Positions 22,340-34,568 are shown, numbered from the stretch's first letter. The stretch is 64,000 nucleotides of DNA from Pteria penguin (GCA_035048485.1 CM068584.1:59397739-59461738), one strand, 5' to 3'. Notes: a model not told the origin generated them from the letters alone. Program-made: numbers and translations.

Positions 22340-22970
22340 TATGATAGTTATCTACTATATGATAATAAAGTTTGAAATTACTTGAAGTATTTGTTATTGT
22401 CATTTTCACTAGTACTTGGTAGCTATTGGGTAATACTTAACGCAACTATTTCACTATTCGGTCACTGTAGTCACATTGTCATTTCGATTGTTACTTTCAA
22501 GTAATTAAATTGTGTATTATAATGGTGTATATAAAACATTTCAGAAAATAACAAAAATAAAAAATAACAGCATAATTGAATAATATCAGTAGACCCATAG
22601 ACAACATGTAATTTAGACATGCACATCCTATCATAGGTTAAGTCAGGTAGAATCAGCGATGCCTACATAATGGCTGCCCATCGCACAAATAGATTACATG
22701 TGAAGTAATAAATACAGTTTGCTATAACTCAGCCAAAAACCATACAATATTATACATATACATATACATTATACATATTTCTGATTTAATCTCCTTTTTA
22801 AGAAAATCTAATTTGTTTTAAAAGTTCATTGATGTTTTCGGTGATTATTTGAGTGTTTTCGGTAAATCGTCGGTGTTTCCGGCAAGTCTATGCACCCGAA
22901 GATTAGGCTGAAAATAGGATGTTTTGAGTTTATAACAGGAGTTCAACATACGAGAAGGAAGGCATATTTA
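22340..22970. other. AT-rich stretch, nothing recognised
   Basis: Contains short ACATATAC repeats near 22750. No gene seen. Confidence 0.5.
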
Positions 22971-22975
22971 AAAAG

Positions 22976-23230
22976 ATGGTTACAGCACACAGCCCACTTC
23001 AATCTTATGTCAAAAACGGATTGAGGTCCTATAGTATTGACAGGGATGGGAGAATGTTCGCATTCATCTTGCACTATCTAAGAATGGGAAAAGAGGTGAA
23101 AAGAATTTTACCTTGTGACTTAATGTTTCTAAGGAAGCTATACTTGGGGGCAGAGTTTTATGGCCTTAGTGGTTTGGTAGAAATTCTGGAGAAGAAATGC
23201 TTAGGATTCCTGGGAGGACAAAAACTGTGA
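22976..23230 (+). pseudogene. KCTD-type BTB/POZ domain fragment
   Basis: The reading YSIDRDGRMFAFILHYLRMG, then ILPCDLMFLRKLYLGAEFYGLSGLVEILEKK, is the second half of a BTB_2 (potassium-channel tetramerisation, KCTD) domain. It has the usual I-D-R-D-G, F-x-x-I-L-x-x-L-R and A-E-F-Y-x-L-x-x-L landmarks. KCTD proteins usually act as cullin-3 adaptors. The first half of the domain (V-x-L-N-V-G-G) is absent upstream. A possible acceptor (GATGGTTACAG) precedes the homologous part at about 22986, so it could be an exon of a larger gene. Without neighbours it is more likely a fragment. The listed ATG is not trustworthy as a start. Confidence 0.5.
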
Positions 23231-23234
23231 ATAT

Positions 23235-24570
23235 TTAAAAAACGGAATGTAAATGATTGTTGTATTAACTTTTTCTATATTGATATAATTGACATTGCTA
23301 AATATGCATACATAACTTGTTAAATATGCATACATAACATCAGAACATATGTATAAGTCATATAATTACATATTTAATTTCTTTTTTACCTGTTTACTCA
23401 CCTGTTATAATAAATTCATTCGGGACGAATGTTTTTCAAAGGAGGAGGGTAGTGTTATGAATTATTTCCTTTGCTTTTATTGTGTTCACTGTAACTTTTC
23501 TGTCATCTGTATTCAACTCGTTTAGCCGTCGGGATTAATTGAGATTCGGACCACACTTAAGAGTACATCGCACGAAAATATTTCACCATTCTTCATATTG
23601 TATATGTTTTTGCTTTTAATATATTTATCTGTTACATTTTTTTTGTATTGATGAAAGATATTATTTATTCACATACCTGTCACGTATCTTTGTAACGTTT
23701 CACATAGAAATCTCCGTACGGTTCTCATTATTTCGTGCATATTAGTTTATAAACTTTGCATTTCTAGATATTTTCGGTTATTCTATTTATGGCATCTTAT
23801 TATTAAATTGTAACAATTTACAGCCAATTATGTCATATTCACTGTATTTACTGTGTAATACACCCGCAAACAATGTTTAATTACACTTTTCATATCGCCA
23901 CTTTAGCCCGTGTTTGTTAATTTTTTCTTGGCGTATGACGTCATCACAAGAGGCCAGATCGCGTGTATAACACTCCATTCCGTATAAAAGCAGACGATTT
24001 TACACTTTAATTCACCTCTATATAAGTATCCAACTAGCATGGATCTCGAATTCAGAATAGTAATTAATTTAAATTATAGTAGGTATATTTAATTATTACA
24101 TCTATGGGTAAAGTTTACCCACAACTTTTAGGCCAAAAACTAAATTATTTATCTATCATGGAAATTCAATAGTTTTGGAAGAGTAGTGGCTGTGCGGGTC
24201 ATCCAATTTCATTTATTCATATCATCTTTTCTTTGTATATGACATTTGTGTAAATATTAAAACATCAAACTTTATTCTTGACTTTATTTTATGTCATACT
24301 ATTAGCACTAGTATTAGTAATAACTTGTATCCAGTCCATGTAACGCAGCCGAATGCAACAGCTATATTTTAACAAATAAAATGCAATTATGTATTGATTA
24401 TTCGAGTTTAGATGCTTAAATACATAAGGAAACCCAATTTTTATGTATTAAATTATTGAAAGGATTTATAAAATTAAAATAAAATGTACTTTAAGGGTTA
24501 GGTACTAATATAATGTTCAGACCACTTCACTCCGCTAGGGTATTTAGAATTACTGTCAAAATACAGCGGG
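23235..24570. other. AT-rich stretch without gene
   Basis: Contains a small palindrome (CATTCGGGACGAATG near 23418) and a duplicated AAATATGCATACATAACTTG/AAATATGCATACATAACATC pair near 23300-23340. Nothing coding recognised. Confidence 0.5.
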
Positions 24571-24576
24571 AAAATA

Positions 24577-24768
24577 ATGTTCATAATTACATGTGCGCTG
24601 ATGTTGTTTTTTACTGTTAGCCCTAGTGCTTCATGTTTTCTCTTGCAAGAAGTTTGCAATCTACAAACCTCTAAATGTACCTGGCTAGGAGAAGGGATTT
24701 ATTACGGCTGTATTGACAGTGAGCGAGTTGTATTTTCGAGGTTCCAGGCCAGCAGCATACTGGACTAA
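24577..24768 (+). CDS. Small secreted Cys-rich protein candidate
   Basis: The 63-codon ORF opens with a typical signal peptide, MFIITCALMLFFTVSPSASC, then four further cysteines in a short domain. The core is KCTWLGEGIYYGC followed by VVFSRF. The minus-strand exon at 25176-25452 carries a matching CKWAGDGTYSAC and LTFARF, so the two are probably paralogous and the ORF is likely real. The C-terminal QASSILD is followed by TAA; a longer original protein is possible because the paralogue continues with two more cysteines. No known family recognised, and I assign no activity. Confidence 0.45.
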   Translation: MFIITCALMLFFTVSPSASCFLLQEVCNLQTSKCTWLGEGIYYGCIDSERVVFSRFQASSILD

Positions 24769-24830
24769 CCAGAGTGTACATTCATTAAAGAAGTTGTTAT
24801 ATTACATTTTCTCTATTTTTTATTTTTTCC

Positions 24831-25111
24831 AAGCCGGTGTGGCCTAGTGGATAAGGTGCTCGGCTCGTGATCGAGAGGTCGCGGGTTCGACTCCCGCCCG
24901 GGGCACACCGGTGTTCTGTCTTTCGGATGAGACAGTAAAAACCGAGGTCCCGTGTCACGGTAGGCGTGGCACGTAAAAGATCCCTCACTGCTTCGGGTGG
25001 GTCCGTTGCAAAGGTCCAAATTTGTATGCAATGCATCAGGCAGATGCCGTCACCATATACGTGAAATATTCGTGGAGTGACGTAAAACAATAATCAAACA
25101 AACAAACAAAA
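24831..25111 (+). mobile_element. tRNA-derived SINE, family A (subtype with GGATAAGG head)
   Basis: The head AAGCCGGTGTGGCCTAGTGG (A box) and GCGGGTTCGACTCCCGC (B box) are well preserved. The body holds GATGAGACAGTAAAAACCGA and CTTCGGGTGGGTCCGTTGC. The tail is GACGTAAAACAATAATC plus (CAAA)n. A 12-bp duplication, TTTATTTTTTCC, flanks it at 24819-24830 and 25112-25123. Confidence 0.9.
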
Positions 25112-25175
25112 TTTATTTTTTCCGATTACAAATTTTCACATAGGCATTCCATGTATCAGTTTCCAACTTTTTAAG

Positions 25176-25454
25176 TTATGAAGTTCCTCTTGATTTTGGG
25201 GGAAAATACAGTAGTTTAACATTAAAAAAACAGTCTTTTCCAGGAAATTGGATCGTCAGTTGGCTTCGTGTCAAAATAAAATCACAGTTGTCACTGTCTT
25301 CTCCAGACAAAATCTTCACAACACTAACCACGCATTTCCTGAGATCTATCAGTGGTCGAGTGGATGGGAAGAACCGAGCAAATGTCAGGTTTCCACGATG
25401 AGTTGGACAAGCGCTATATGTTCCATCTCCTGCCCATTTACATGAACCCATTAT
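25176..25454 (-). CDS. Secreted-type Cys-rich exon candidate, paralogue of 24577 ORF
   Basis: On the minus strand CCCCATTTTAG (25455-25465) is a good acceptor followed by GSCKWAGDGTYSACPTHRGN, LTFARFF, LRKCVVSVVKILSGEDSDNC and FPGKDCFFNVKLLYFPP, ending at a stop near 25176. The signature C-x-W-x-G-[DE]-G-x-Y-x-x-C then hydrophobic-F-x-R-F is shared with the plus-strand ORF at 24577. No signal peptide is within this exon; one would sit in an upstream exon at higher coordinates, which I did not find. The two genes converge around a SINE. Family unknown. Confidence 0.4.
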   Translation of the reverse strand: MMGSCKWAGDGTYSACPTHRGNLTFARFFPSTRPLIDLRKCVVSVVKILSGEDSDNCDFILTRSQLTIQFPGKDCFFNVKLLYFPPKSRGTS

Positions 25455-25479
25455 ACTAAAATGGGGTAAATTATACAAG

Positions 25480-26930
25480 ATCCAAAATATGAAAATATAC
25501 TAAACACCAGCAAGTGTGCTACATTCATGGTCTTAGACTAATTTTCACCTTGGCAAACTCAAAACGAAGCACCTTTGGGAAGTTGTACGATTGTTGAACC
25601 CGATTTTATTTTTTATAAAGAGATTGGGTATTGATCTCTGGTTATCATTTGATTTGGATTCCCGCTGAGATTTGGGGGTTTTTTTTCGGTAGCAAGAGAC
25701 AATACTAACTTTACTTTATTAATTCCGTCATAAACATATAATAATGGCATTTAAATTGTTTTATATTGAAGTATCAGAACTAAATCTAAATTCTAATACT
25801 TTCTGGAGAGATGAAATTACCATGAACGAGGGAGTTCCTAGGCAGGCCATATACTTATCAACAAAACATGCCAACTGTAATTGATTAAAAGACATAAGAT
25901 TCAAATCGCCATATGATGAAGTGGATTGATGAACCAGGGGGTGCTGCCATGTTGATTTTAAAAGTTCTATACAGTAAATACTGATCATAGTCGCGTACAG
26001 AAAGGTTCTGTTCTTCAACTTGATGGGTCCGACAATCTGCTCACTCGGAAGCAGTCATCAACGATACACTTTTGTGGTACTCATGTTTGACAAAATCACG
26101 AGCCTTGGCAATGATAAAGAATAATGAATCTGTTGATAAACTGTTGACGGTATAAATAGTCTGAATCGTAGTTAATTTGTACACAAATCATCTTTTCCCG
26201 CAACAATGAAACCTCCACTTTCAAAACTGAAAAAGTTCTCTTGGCGTAGGAAACATACAAAACAAGTTAGGAAATGTAGGATCGTAGTCATATTAAAAGA
26301 GAAGGGCCGAAATCTTAGGCGATGACTCAAACTAGTGACAAAGAAAAGGACAATTCTCGTGATATTTACGATAATCTTTTATTGTAATTGCACACAACAT
26401 ACATTTGTCCTGGCTGACCGTGGTAACTACACCTGTTTTCTCTTTCGACAATGATTCGGATCTTTATTTTTTGTACACATTTCTCATATAATTGACGTTC
26501 TTACTTGTCAAATCATTGTAATGGATCGAAACAAGCGGAACAAATTACCAGCTACCAGGATGTATTGATCGACTTGATTCGCCTCATGGATTATTTGCAT
26601 AAAACATATTTCTTTTAATTCCATGGCAAAGATTACTTCATTTTCAATCAATATCGAAGAAGTACCAAACCGTTAATCATTCTCAAAGTCCAAGGACAGA
26701 TACAAAATCGTGTAAGTTTCAAAAAGAAACTGTTGTGAACCCCGAAATACTGAAAAATTTCGAGGTGAGACCAGGTGCCCGGGGAGAGTAAGCGTCTCCT
26801 GTTTGCATGCATCACCCGTCACAGCAGTTCTTAAGAAACATGTCAAAATCAAGAGTTTTGGTTTTTCTAATTGTACATACGAACGTACAAAACTGGTATA
26901 CAAAGTCATATTTGGTGTTCACTGAACAGG
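25480..26930. other. No supported gene
   Basis: Minus-strand open frames at 25761-26018 and 26673-26909 have no family features. The flanking composition is AT-rich. No repeat found. Confidence 0.4.
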
Positions 26931-26934
26931 TGAT

Positions 26935-27486
26935 TTAGTCGCATTCCAGAATATTATCAATCATTCTAGAAAGAGGCACATCATATTTTCGTACAAGATC
27001 CCCATAGCGACCGTAGAACTTCCTCAGTGACGATTTCAGACGTTCTTTAACATATCCCTGCAGGAGCAACTTAGTGGCCAGTCGTTTGGACCTTGGAATA
27101 AAACAGTCGTATAGAGAACAGGCTCTTGCGTACCTTATAAGTTGAGATATAAAAACTCCATAGGCAGGTGAGGACGGGATATTGCTGCAAAGAAACGGAA
27201 AGTTAGTTATTTGGAAGTTAAAATCGTCACGTTTGTCATACAGGGAGGTGTCCAAATGACCATTACTGTCGAAAGTAAAACATATCTCCAGATACGAAGC
27301 GGAATTATTGCTCTCGGTTGTCTCTTTTATCTCAAGTTCATGGGGATAGATTTCATGTATGTAATCCTTAAAGTTAGGATTATTGATTGACAATACGTCG
27401 TCTATATATCTATACGTAAAATTAAACTTCATTTTACGAGTATGCACTCCAATGCTTATCATACCCGGTTGTTTATCACCATTCAT
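26935..27486 (-). pseudogene. Penelope-like retroelement RT fragment
   Basis: The open frame encodes the later RT core and thumb. YRYIDDVLSI is the catalytic Asp-Asp box, followed by HEIYPHELEIKETTES, ASYLEICF, TSLYDKRDDFNFQ, NFPFLCSNIPSSPAYGVFIS and RYARACS. A connection region LLLQGYVKERLKSSLRKFYGRY precedes the stop at 26935. I associate this block order with Penelope-like elements of aquatic invertebrates. The upstream RT blocks are missing, consistent with 5' truncation near 27490. The frame is undamaged over 183 codons. No GIY-YIG nuclease is seen downstream. Confidence 0.65.
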
Positions 27487-27730
27487 ATTACAAATTTATA
27501 AATACTTATAGTTATATAAATGAATTGACCTATCCCCAAACCACGCCCCCGCTGACTTGATATCAATGATTTTGCGTCTTATCTTGACCGACGGCGACAA
27601 TTATAGCTCACATCTTGCACGTGCTTCGACCTCGGACAAACGACGCATTTCTCTGCATATGTTTGCGTAAGAACTGTACGGATAAAGGGGCAAAAAACGA
27701 TAAAAACTTGTCTATGCATTTAGTATTATT

Positions 27731-28001
27731 GATTGATTGATTGATTTTTGTTTTACGTCACCACGAATATTTCACGTATATGGTGACGGCATCTGCCTGA
27801 TGCGGGGCATACAAATTTTGACCTTTGCAACAGCCCCACTCGAAGCAGTGAGGGATCTTTAACGTGCCATGCATACCACGACACGGGGCCTCGGTTTCTA
27901 CTGTCTCATCCGAAAGACATGACACCGGCATAACCAGAGCGGGAATCGAACCCCGGCCTTCCGATCAGGAGTCCGACGCGATACCACTAGGCCACGCCGG
28001 C
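27731..28001 (-). mobile_element. tRNA-derived SINE, family A
   Basis: Full-length copy with the usual head, body and (GATT)n tail. A short TATTATT lies on both sides (27724-27730 and 28007-28013), so the duplication is short or ambiguous. It ends about 20 bp before the THAP start codon. Confidence 0.9.
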
Positions 28002-28019
28002 TTTTTTATTATTATCAAA

Positions 28020-28692
28020 ATGGTTAAACGATGCGCTTACGGTACATGCAAGTGATAGCAGATACCAGGAGCGGATGCAGGGAGTTAAATTTAATCCGTT
28101 TCCAAAGCCAAAATCAAACCTGGAGAAGTGTTTACGCTGGATTAAGGCGTGTAATCGACCTACATACAAACAATAATACGCCACACAAGTGTGTTCAAAA
28201 GTATGTATACCTCTTCTGTAATATTTTTATAAAGATAATTTTCCTATATTTGGAATTCGATTGGTATAAATTCATATATCATATATATTGACTAAATTAT
28301 CTTATTCAGCATTTCAAAGATGGAATAGGACAAACTATTAAGTACCCTGACCCATTACAAGCTCTACGTCAAGGAGACTCCGTCATCCTGAAGCCTTCCA
28401 GGCCTCCAACCAAGAGAAGGAAGCGATTAGATATGGGTTATTCTGATTATTGTATGTCACATTTTACATATTCATTCCGAGTAACTGTGATATAATCAAT
28501 CGTCTTTGTTTACAAAGTTTAGTAAATGATTATTCACATATCTGTTCAAAAGACCATGAAGACAGAATGACACAGGATGATTCCCAACTGATAACGTCGG
28601 ATACTGTTTGTTCTGTATTTACGAATGCAAGTACACAAACTGAAAGTGAATGTACGTGTAAATACGATTTATCAGAGAAGGTTGTTAGATAG
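28020..28692 (+). pseudogene. THAP-domain N-terminus of ISL2EU-type transposase
   Basis: ATG at 28020 reads MVKRCAYGTCK, then one missing base shifts frame to SDSRYQERMQG, FNPFPKPK and EKCLRWIKACNRP, the C2 part of a THAP zinc finger. The second exon begins after an acceptor (CTTATTCAG at about 28300-28308) with HFKDGIGQTIKYPDP, which supplies the His and the C-terminal end of THAP, followed by a basic KPSRPPTKRRKR. A later segment at 28580-28692 (ASTQTESECTC) is the usual linker before the catalytic part. THAP domains bind transposon ends. The frameshift makes this copy defective. Confidence 0.7.
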
Positions 28693-29427
28693 TACTGATA
28701 CATTCAAATGGGATTTTATTATGAATATAAGTGTAATACACTTAACATAATCAATATATAATAAAAGGTATTTTATGAAACTGAGGTCCTGTTCTATCCT
28801 CTGTATATGGATGTCTTTCCTTGTATAAACAACAAAGTCACAGAAAGAGGTACCATTTATCATTAGTTGTCCTTGAATCTGATAGAAATAAGCACGAGAA
28901 TCGTCAAGGCCCACGTTCTTTCCGCATCTTTTAAGACAAAAGTTTGGAATCGAGCTTATAGCCTCTTCAATTGTCATATTCTTGCAGAATATGGGCATTT
29001 TATCTCTAGAATGCCACACACTCCATCGTCACATACTTTTCCATCTGGCGTTGCTCCTATAAACGGAAATGCAGGGTTGACACAGAACCCACAGTCATGT
29101 ACATGTTTTCCTTTTTTTTTAACATATAATTTTCTTGCTCTGTCTTCATTTGCAATACCATAGCTTGTAGGGGCAGATTTAAATGATTCTGGCTTCAGTG
29201 GAGAAGATGTGAATTTGTCTATTGTTTTTTTCTTTTTAATATATGATGAAACTTGATGTTGTCAATCGGTGTTCTCTCTCCTTGTGCCATCGCACATTAG
29301 AATCTTGATCCCGAGTAAATTCCTCTATTTCACATGTTCCCTTATCTAATACTATCTCATCAGGCAATGGTAAGAAATGCTCCGGTAATGTAATAGGAGA
29401 ATCGTATGGAAATGTAGGTCTCCACAT
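28672..29427 (-). pseudogene. YqaJ-like exonuclease of ISL2EU-type element (antisense)
   Basis: The minus strand starts MWRPTFPYDSPITLPEHFLP, with IEEFTRDQDSNVRWHKEREHRLTTSSF at about 29330-29250. It then gives DCGFCVNPAFPFIGATPDGK and GILEIKCPYSAR (about 29080-28990), the catalytic Asp/Glu-x-Lys signature of YqaJ/lambda-exonuclease-like nucleases. The final frame (28672-29019) holds AYFYQIQGQLMINGTSFCDFVVYT, the closing conserved block. Frameshifts separate the three parts. ISL2EU elements are known to encode a YqaJ nuclease beside a transposase, so the call fits the neighbours. Here it lies on the opposite strand between the THAP exons and the DDE domain. Confidence 0.8.
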
Positions 29428-29527
29428 TCAGTGCCAACTGCAGTTCTTTTCCGAGGTTCATAGAAGTTAGCCTACAATATACACACACATATATACTGAA
29501 TTAAATATTTCTGCAGGGATAAATCCG

Positions 29528-30484
29528 ATGGATATGTTAACTGTCACCACAGAAAATGCAAAACTTACCGCTGACTCAAACAGATATCTTTTCGAAAAGC
29601 AAGCCTTAAGTTCAGATTTTGAAAATCTCTATCAGCAGTTTCATGTCAAAAAAAGTAAACACAACGACACATACATCTTTTCTCATTCTATTTGCAATGG
29701 AAAATGTATATACCGATGACAAACAGTTCAAAGTATTACACTGGTTTTACCCCTGACCACTTTGAAGCTGTTTTCAAGTTTTTGATACCATGTGAAGAAA
29801 AGAACACATATAGAGTTTCCCTCGAACAGGCGCTCGGAAGTCGTGCTTAAAAATACAAGGATCAACTTTTTCTCGTTATAATTAAGCCAAGGCATAATTT
29901 CCATTATGCTGACTTGGCTTTCCGATTTGGAGTAAGAAAACAGACAGTCTCGGTCATATTTACTTACTGGATAAATTACATGTTTCTTAGATTTGGTGAA
30001 GTCTCCTTTTGGCCACCACTTAAAGCACGATCCCAAATTACAGTGACTATAAGTCAGGTAATACATTGAAAGGACTAGTTGCGTGTGACCCACGAGGATT
30101 TGCGATGTATGCCTCGATGCTTTTTAGTGGACCAATGACAGATAAAGAATTTTTTTTGTGAAATCTGGGTTTCAGAACATTTTGTTAGAACTTATAAAAG
30201 AAGGATACTTTCGCGAGGGAGACGGCTTAATGGCAGATAAAGGATCAAATATACCCCCTTTCTCTCGACAAGGAAAACAGATGAGTAACGGGGATGCAAT
30301 TCTTACAAAGAAGATTGCGAAACATCGTGTCCATGTTGAGAAAACAATCGAGAGGATTAAGCGTTTCAAGATTCTGTCTCAAAGAGTAGATCTAACCCCT
30401 TTTTCACAAATAAACCAGATTTGGGTTCTATGCGCATTTCTAACGAATTTTTGTCCGCCATGCATTCAAGATAGAGATAAGTAA
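29528..30484 (+). pseudogene. DDE_Tnp_4-type transposase domain of ISL2EU-like element
   Basis: After a coiled N-terminal piece (ENAKLTADSNRYLFEKQALS, 29550-29610), a shifted frame from about 29720 gives YYTGFTPDHFEAVFKFLIP and FHYADLAFRFGVRKQTVSVIF, the HTH part. Toward the end come DGLMADKGSN with KKIAKHRVHVEKTIERIKRF (30225-30365), the last catalytic Asp/Glu region of DDE_Tnp_4 transposases. At least four frameshifts or stops separate the parts. Together with the THAP exons and the YqaJ gene it forms an ISL2EU-type DNA transposon of about 2.5 kb. Terminal inverted repeats were not located. Confidence 0.75.
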
Positions 30485-30489
30485 AATAT

Positions 30490-32360
30490 AACTTACATGA
30501 TTACTTAATCCACTGCCAATACCGACTTCTCCGAACAATGTCATTTGTTTTGGTATCCGGAATGGAGGCTAAGTAGCTTATAGGGAGGGCTGACAGAGAC
30601 TGTTGATACTTTATATCAGATTCTTGCACTCTTATATTTCTGAAGTGTTAAATTCATATTTATTATCATAACGGTTCGAAAATCACTTGTCTGGAAGTGA
30701 ATTAGGTAAAGGAGAGTGAGAAGAATGATATGAGAGAGATGAGATAGAAGGGAGATCGGATGGGAGTACGGGAATATGAAATGGGTATAAGAGGAAAAGA
30801 GAGGTGAGAACATAAAGAGAGAGAGAGAGGGAGAAGGGTTGTGGACTGAGGGGAGAGCTGTCCGTCTCTTCCTGCATTTATGTAATTATATTTTCTATGT
30901 ACTGAAATATAATTATATTATAATACATTTATGTTAATACCTGGATATTTAAAAAAAATAAACGAAATCCATGTACCTGCATTCTGTTACTGCGTTTTCT
31001 ATTGGTCCGTATTTCGCGGTTTGATGATTACAATATTGGGTACCGCATCTGGTTTTATTTTCGACCCCCTAAGTACACTCCATTGTTGTGTGTTGTGGCA
31101 AGCTTGTACTAAACAATACATCGGGTACAGATGTCCGTCCAATTAGCAACCAATGTTGTAATCTAATTATCAGACCTATGATATGGGAACACCACCCGCT
31201 GGCTCTGTTATAATCAAATATACTCATCATACGAGTGGGGGTGGGGCCTTACACTTACACAATATTTTATTATTTTCTTACATCGAAATAATTTTACTTC
31301 GGTTGATTTATAAAGTTGAAAAGAGATAACTTTTGGGCTTCATGTATATGTCATAAAATTTCTTTAAGAAGCATTTATGTAACAAACCGGCTATTGATAT
31401 AGGATACACTAAGTATTCACACGATAAAACGTTAGTGTATGTCGCTTAATGATTATTAAAAGACATTGATGATTGAACTTACCCCGCTACGCAAGAATAA
31501 TGTGCTATATTTATACAGCTTTGTGAAACATCCATATTGATGGAATGTGGAGTTTCATTTTTTCTCTGACTTCTATGACATCTTGCTGAAATAAGCACGA
31601 TTCCAGGTGTGTAATCTTTATAGAGCTTTACCCTCTCGAAATAGCTTTCGCTGAAATATTTATATCCTTGCTGCTTAGACTTCAGCGATTTCTCGACATT
31701 TTTTTTAATTTCTCGGATAAATCATGAGGTGAGCCAGTTAACAAAGCGTGTTTTCTATTCATTTTTATGACGATGCTGTATTGTTTACGTCCGACATTGC
31801 AGTGTTGCGGGGATAGGTCAATTATATCTTCTTTCTTCAAAACGAATTAAGATAGAATTTCCGTAATGTATTATAGTAAGGAAAACAAAATTCACAAAAC
31901 ACAAATGCCCCGGGGGCAACAAAGTATAAAAAAGCTTTTCTTAGCTCCAAGGTCACGGTCAATCATCGCTAGTCATCATCGGGCAACGCGGTCAACTACC
32001 GACTATTTCTCTCGTCCTCTTTTTGCTTCCTCTTCTCGCTTCTTCCCCCCCCCCCCCCCCCTCACGATCACCAGAAAATCTGAACCAGTCTTTTGCCACA
32101 CTACTAATCTCCTGGTCTATTGAACCAGCGCACAGTCGGTTTCTTCGCACTGCTCCTAAAAATAATTAAATGTATATAATTTATACCCTTTAGAGTTATT
32201 TTAAATGTAAATATTTGTGTAACCAAAACTCTAAGGTTGAGTGAGTTACAGCTACATACATTTCTTTGTACATCATGCATATACAAACAAGAGTTATCAG
32301 AACAACAAAGCTTGCATACAGCAACCATGTTTAAGTAGCAACCATCAATGAGTGGATATG
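30490..32360. other. No supported gene; purine-rich tract and poly-C tract
   Basis: 30700-30870 is a GA-rich (plus strand) low-complexity tract giving spurious minus-strand ORFs. 32045-32061 is a run of C. The rest is AT-rich without recognised content. Confidence 0.5.
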
Positions 32361-32731
32361 AAAAGTGGGTCAAAAGTTCAAAAACAACAGGTCAACAAAT
32401 AGGTATAGTGTGAAGGGTGTTGTAACATATAAGAAACATAATTGCCCTATTTCTACAGGTTCAAAAGTTATGGCCCAGGTCAAAGGTGTTTTTTTTCAAA
32501 AGAACACCAAATTTCAAGGTCAAGGTCAGGAGGCAAGATTGGAAGAGGAAAGGTCTTGTGCCAAGTAAAACACATATGAAATATTAAAATTAAAGCTCTA
32601 TATTTACCGATTCAAAAGTTAAGGACAAAGTTTACAAATGGAACATAATAACGAACGACAACTTCTTAATGAACTACTCTTCAAGGTCATCAATTAACAT
32701 TGTCAAAGGTCAAGCTCACATGTGGAATATG

Positions 32732-33001
32732 ATTGATTGATTATTGTTTTAAGTCACCCCACGAATATTTCACGTATATGGTGACGGCATCTGCCTGATG
32801 CGGGGCATATAAATTTTGACCTTTGCAACGGACCCACCCGAAGCAGTGAGGGATCTTTAACGTGCCGTGCATACCACGACACGGGGCCTCGGTTTTTACT
32901 GTCTCATCCGAAAGACATGACACCGGCATGACCAGAACGGGAATCGAACCCCGGCCTCCCGATCAGGAGTCCGACGCGATACCACTAGGCCACGCCGGCT
33001 T
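32732..33001 (-). mobile_element. tRNA-derived SINE, family A
   Basis: Full-length copy flanked by a perfect 14-bp duplication, ACATGTGGAATATG, at 32718-32731 and 33002-33015. Confidence 0.95.
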
Positions 33002-34568
33002 ACATGTGGAATATGTAAAATGGTAGGCTTTCCGAGGGATGCTAGCTAGGTATATTAATTTTTGTTAAATAATAATGTGGTAGAGTTTTCCTTACTTATT
33101 ACGACCTCTTAACCACAGTGAGGAAAAGGCAAGCTTGTTGCCTTTTCCCATCCAGTTGATACTGCAGGCGAGTTGGTTGGTAAACATAAAGGCCATCAAT
33201 CGTCTGTCATTTTTACGTTTTCATCTCCTATTGTACTTAGGGCCTTAACCTAAAATTTGACAATGAAAAATACAGGTAAACAAGAATAAAAAATTATAAC
33301 AATAATTATTATTGTATCTCGCCATTTACCATTCAAAAGTTTTGACCAAGGTTAAAATTGACAATAGACAAACAGATTAATGGATAAATAGAAAGATCAA
33401 TAGAATGAAAACAAAATACTACTAATCTTCAATCTTCTTATGTATATAACATCATGTTTGGTACAATACATATAAACAGATGAATGAAAATAATGATAAA
33501 GCTCTTCTATTACAGAAATCCTCAGCTTTTGTATTATCAAATGAATAAGAAAATGTGAAACAGAATTAAGGGGGTAGTCTTGTGACATTCAAGAACCCTA
33601 CCATTTTGTCGTTAGGAAAGTTCATTTAATAGTGAAACGATATGTCATGGGGATTTAAGGAACAGAGGACCATATTTCTGCAGTATTAATTAGGCATTAA
33701 ACAGAAGCATGAGAGAAGAATGCAAAGCCCTTCATAAAGTATTTCTGTTCATAAATGGATAGATAAAATACCCTGTAATTTGTTCCTATGACCTTGTATT
33801 TGAATGCCATTAATGATTGGAAGTAACATTGCTAAATATAACAAGATGTGTTTGTAAAACACTGATGTCCCCGTCGGCAGCAATTTTTGAAAGGTAAAAA
33901 ATTTCTTAGAATGTTCATATCTCCAAAGCATTGCTAATTTTACTATGTACTAATTTTCAAGGTCAAAGTCAAAAGATAATTTTGAATCAATGAATAAATA
34001 GGTATATCTTAGATGTACATCTATACTAATAATTACTTTCCTAGTGCCATCAACATTAGTCAGGATTCATGAATACTTCAAGTTTCGTCAAAATCCTTTC
34101 AGGGGTTCTCAGGAAAAAGTTGAAAAAGTGCAAAAAATTATTAGCCCTCCCCTTCTTCTAAAAGTCTTAAAATTAATTGAAAAATAAAAGAGATATTGAA
34201 ATAATTTTTGTGCAGTAGTATTCCTTACCATAAAAATGATTGAAAGAAAACAAAAAATCAAAAGCATAGATATTAATTAAAGGGAAAAAATAAACCTTTT
34301 CTGCATTAAAATAACACCTTTTTCACACTTCCCCCTAGATCATCCCTATGCATTCGGTTTTCTCTGTATGCAGTTTGTCAAAGGAGGGTAACCTCCATGA
34401 CCTACCTTTGCCTGTAGTAGCGCCACCTGTTGGTAGATTTGGACAAAAAATATCAACACTTGGAGGGACCGTGAGTACTTCATGCCTAACAAATTTCATC
34501 AAATTCCCTTCAGCGCTTCTGAAGAAGTCGAAAATGTGAAAAAGTTAACGGACGAAGCGGTATGATAA

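Noticed and set aside
24831..24905. Possible genuine tRNA gene
   Set aside because: A and B boxes are present, but the sequence continues into the SINE body and tail and is flanked by a target duplication. It is a SINE head. The same holds for every other tRNA-like stretch here.
30616..30877. Minus-strand Ser/Leu-rich ORFs
   Set aside because: Arise from the GA-rich low-complexity tract.
32741..32929. ORFs reading PVSCLSDETVKTE and similar at several places
   Set aside because: They are SINE family A sequence read through; the same peptide recurs at each SINE copy.
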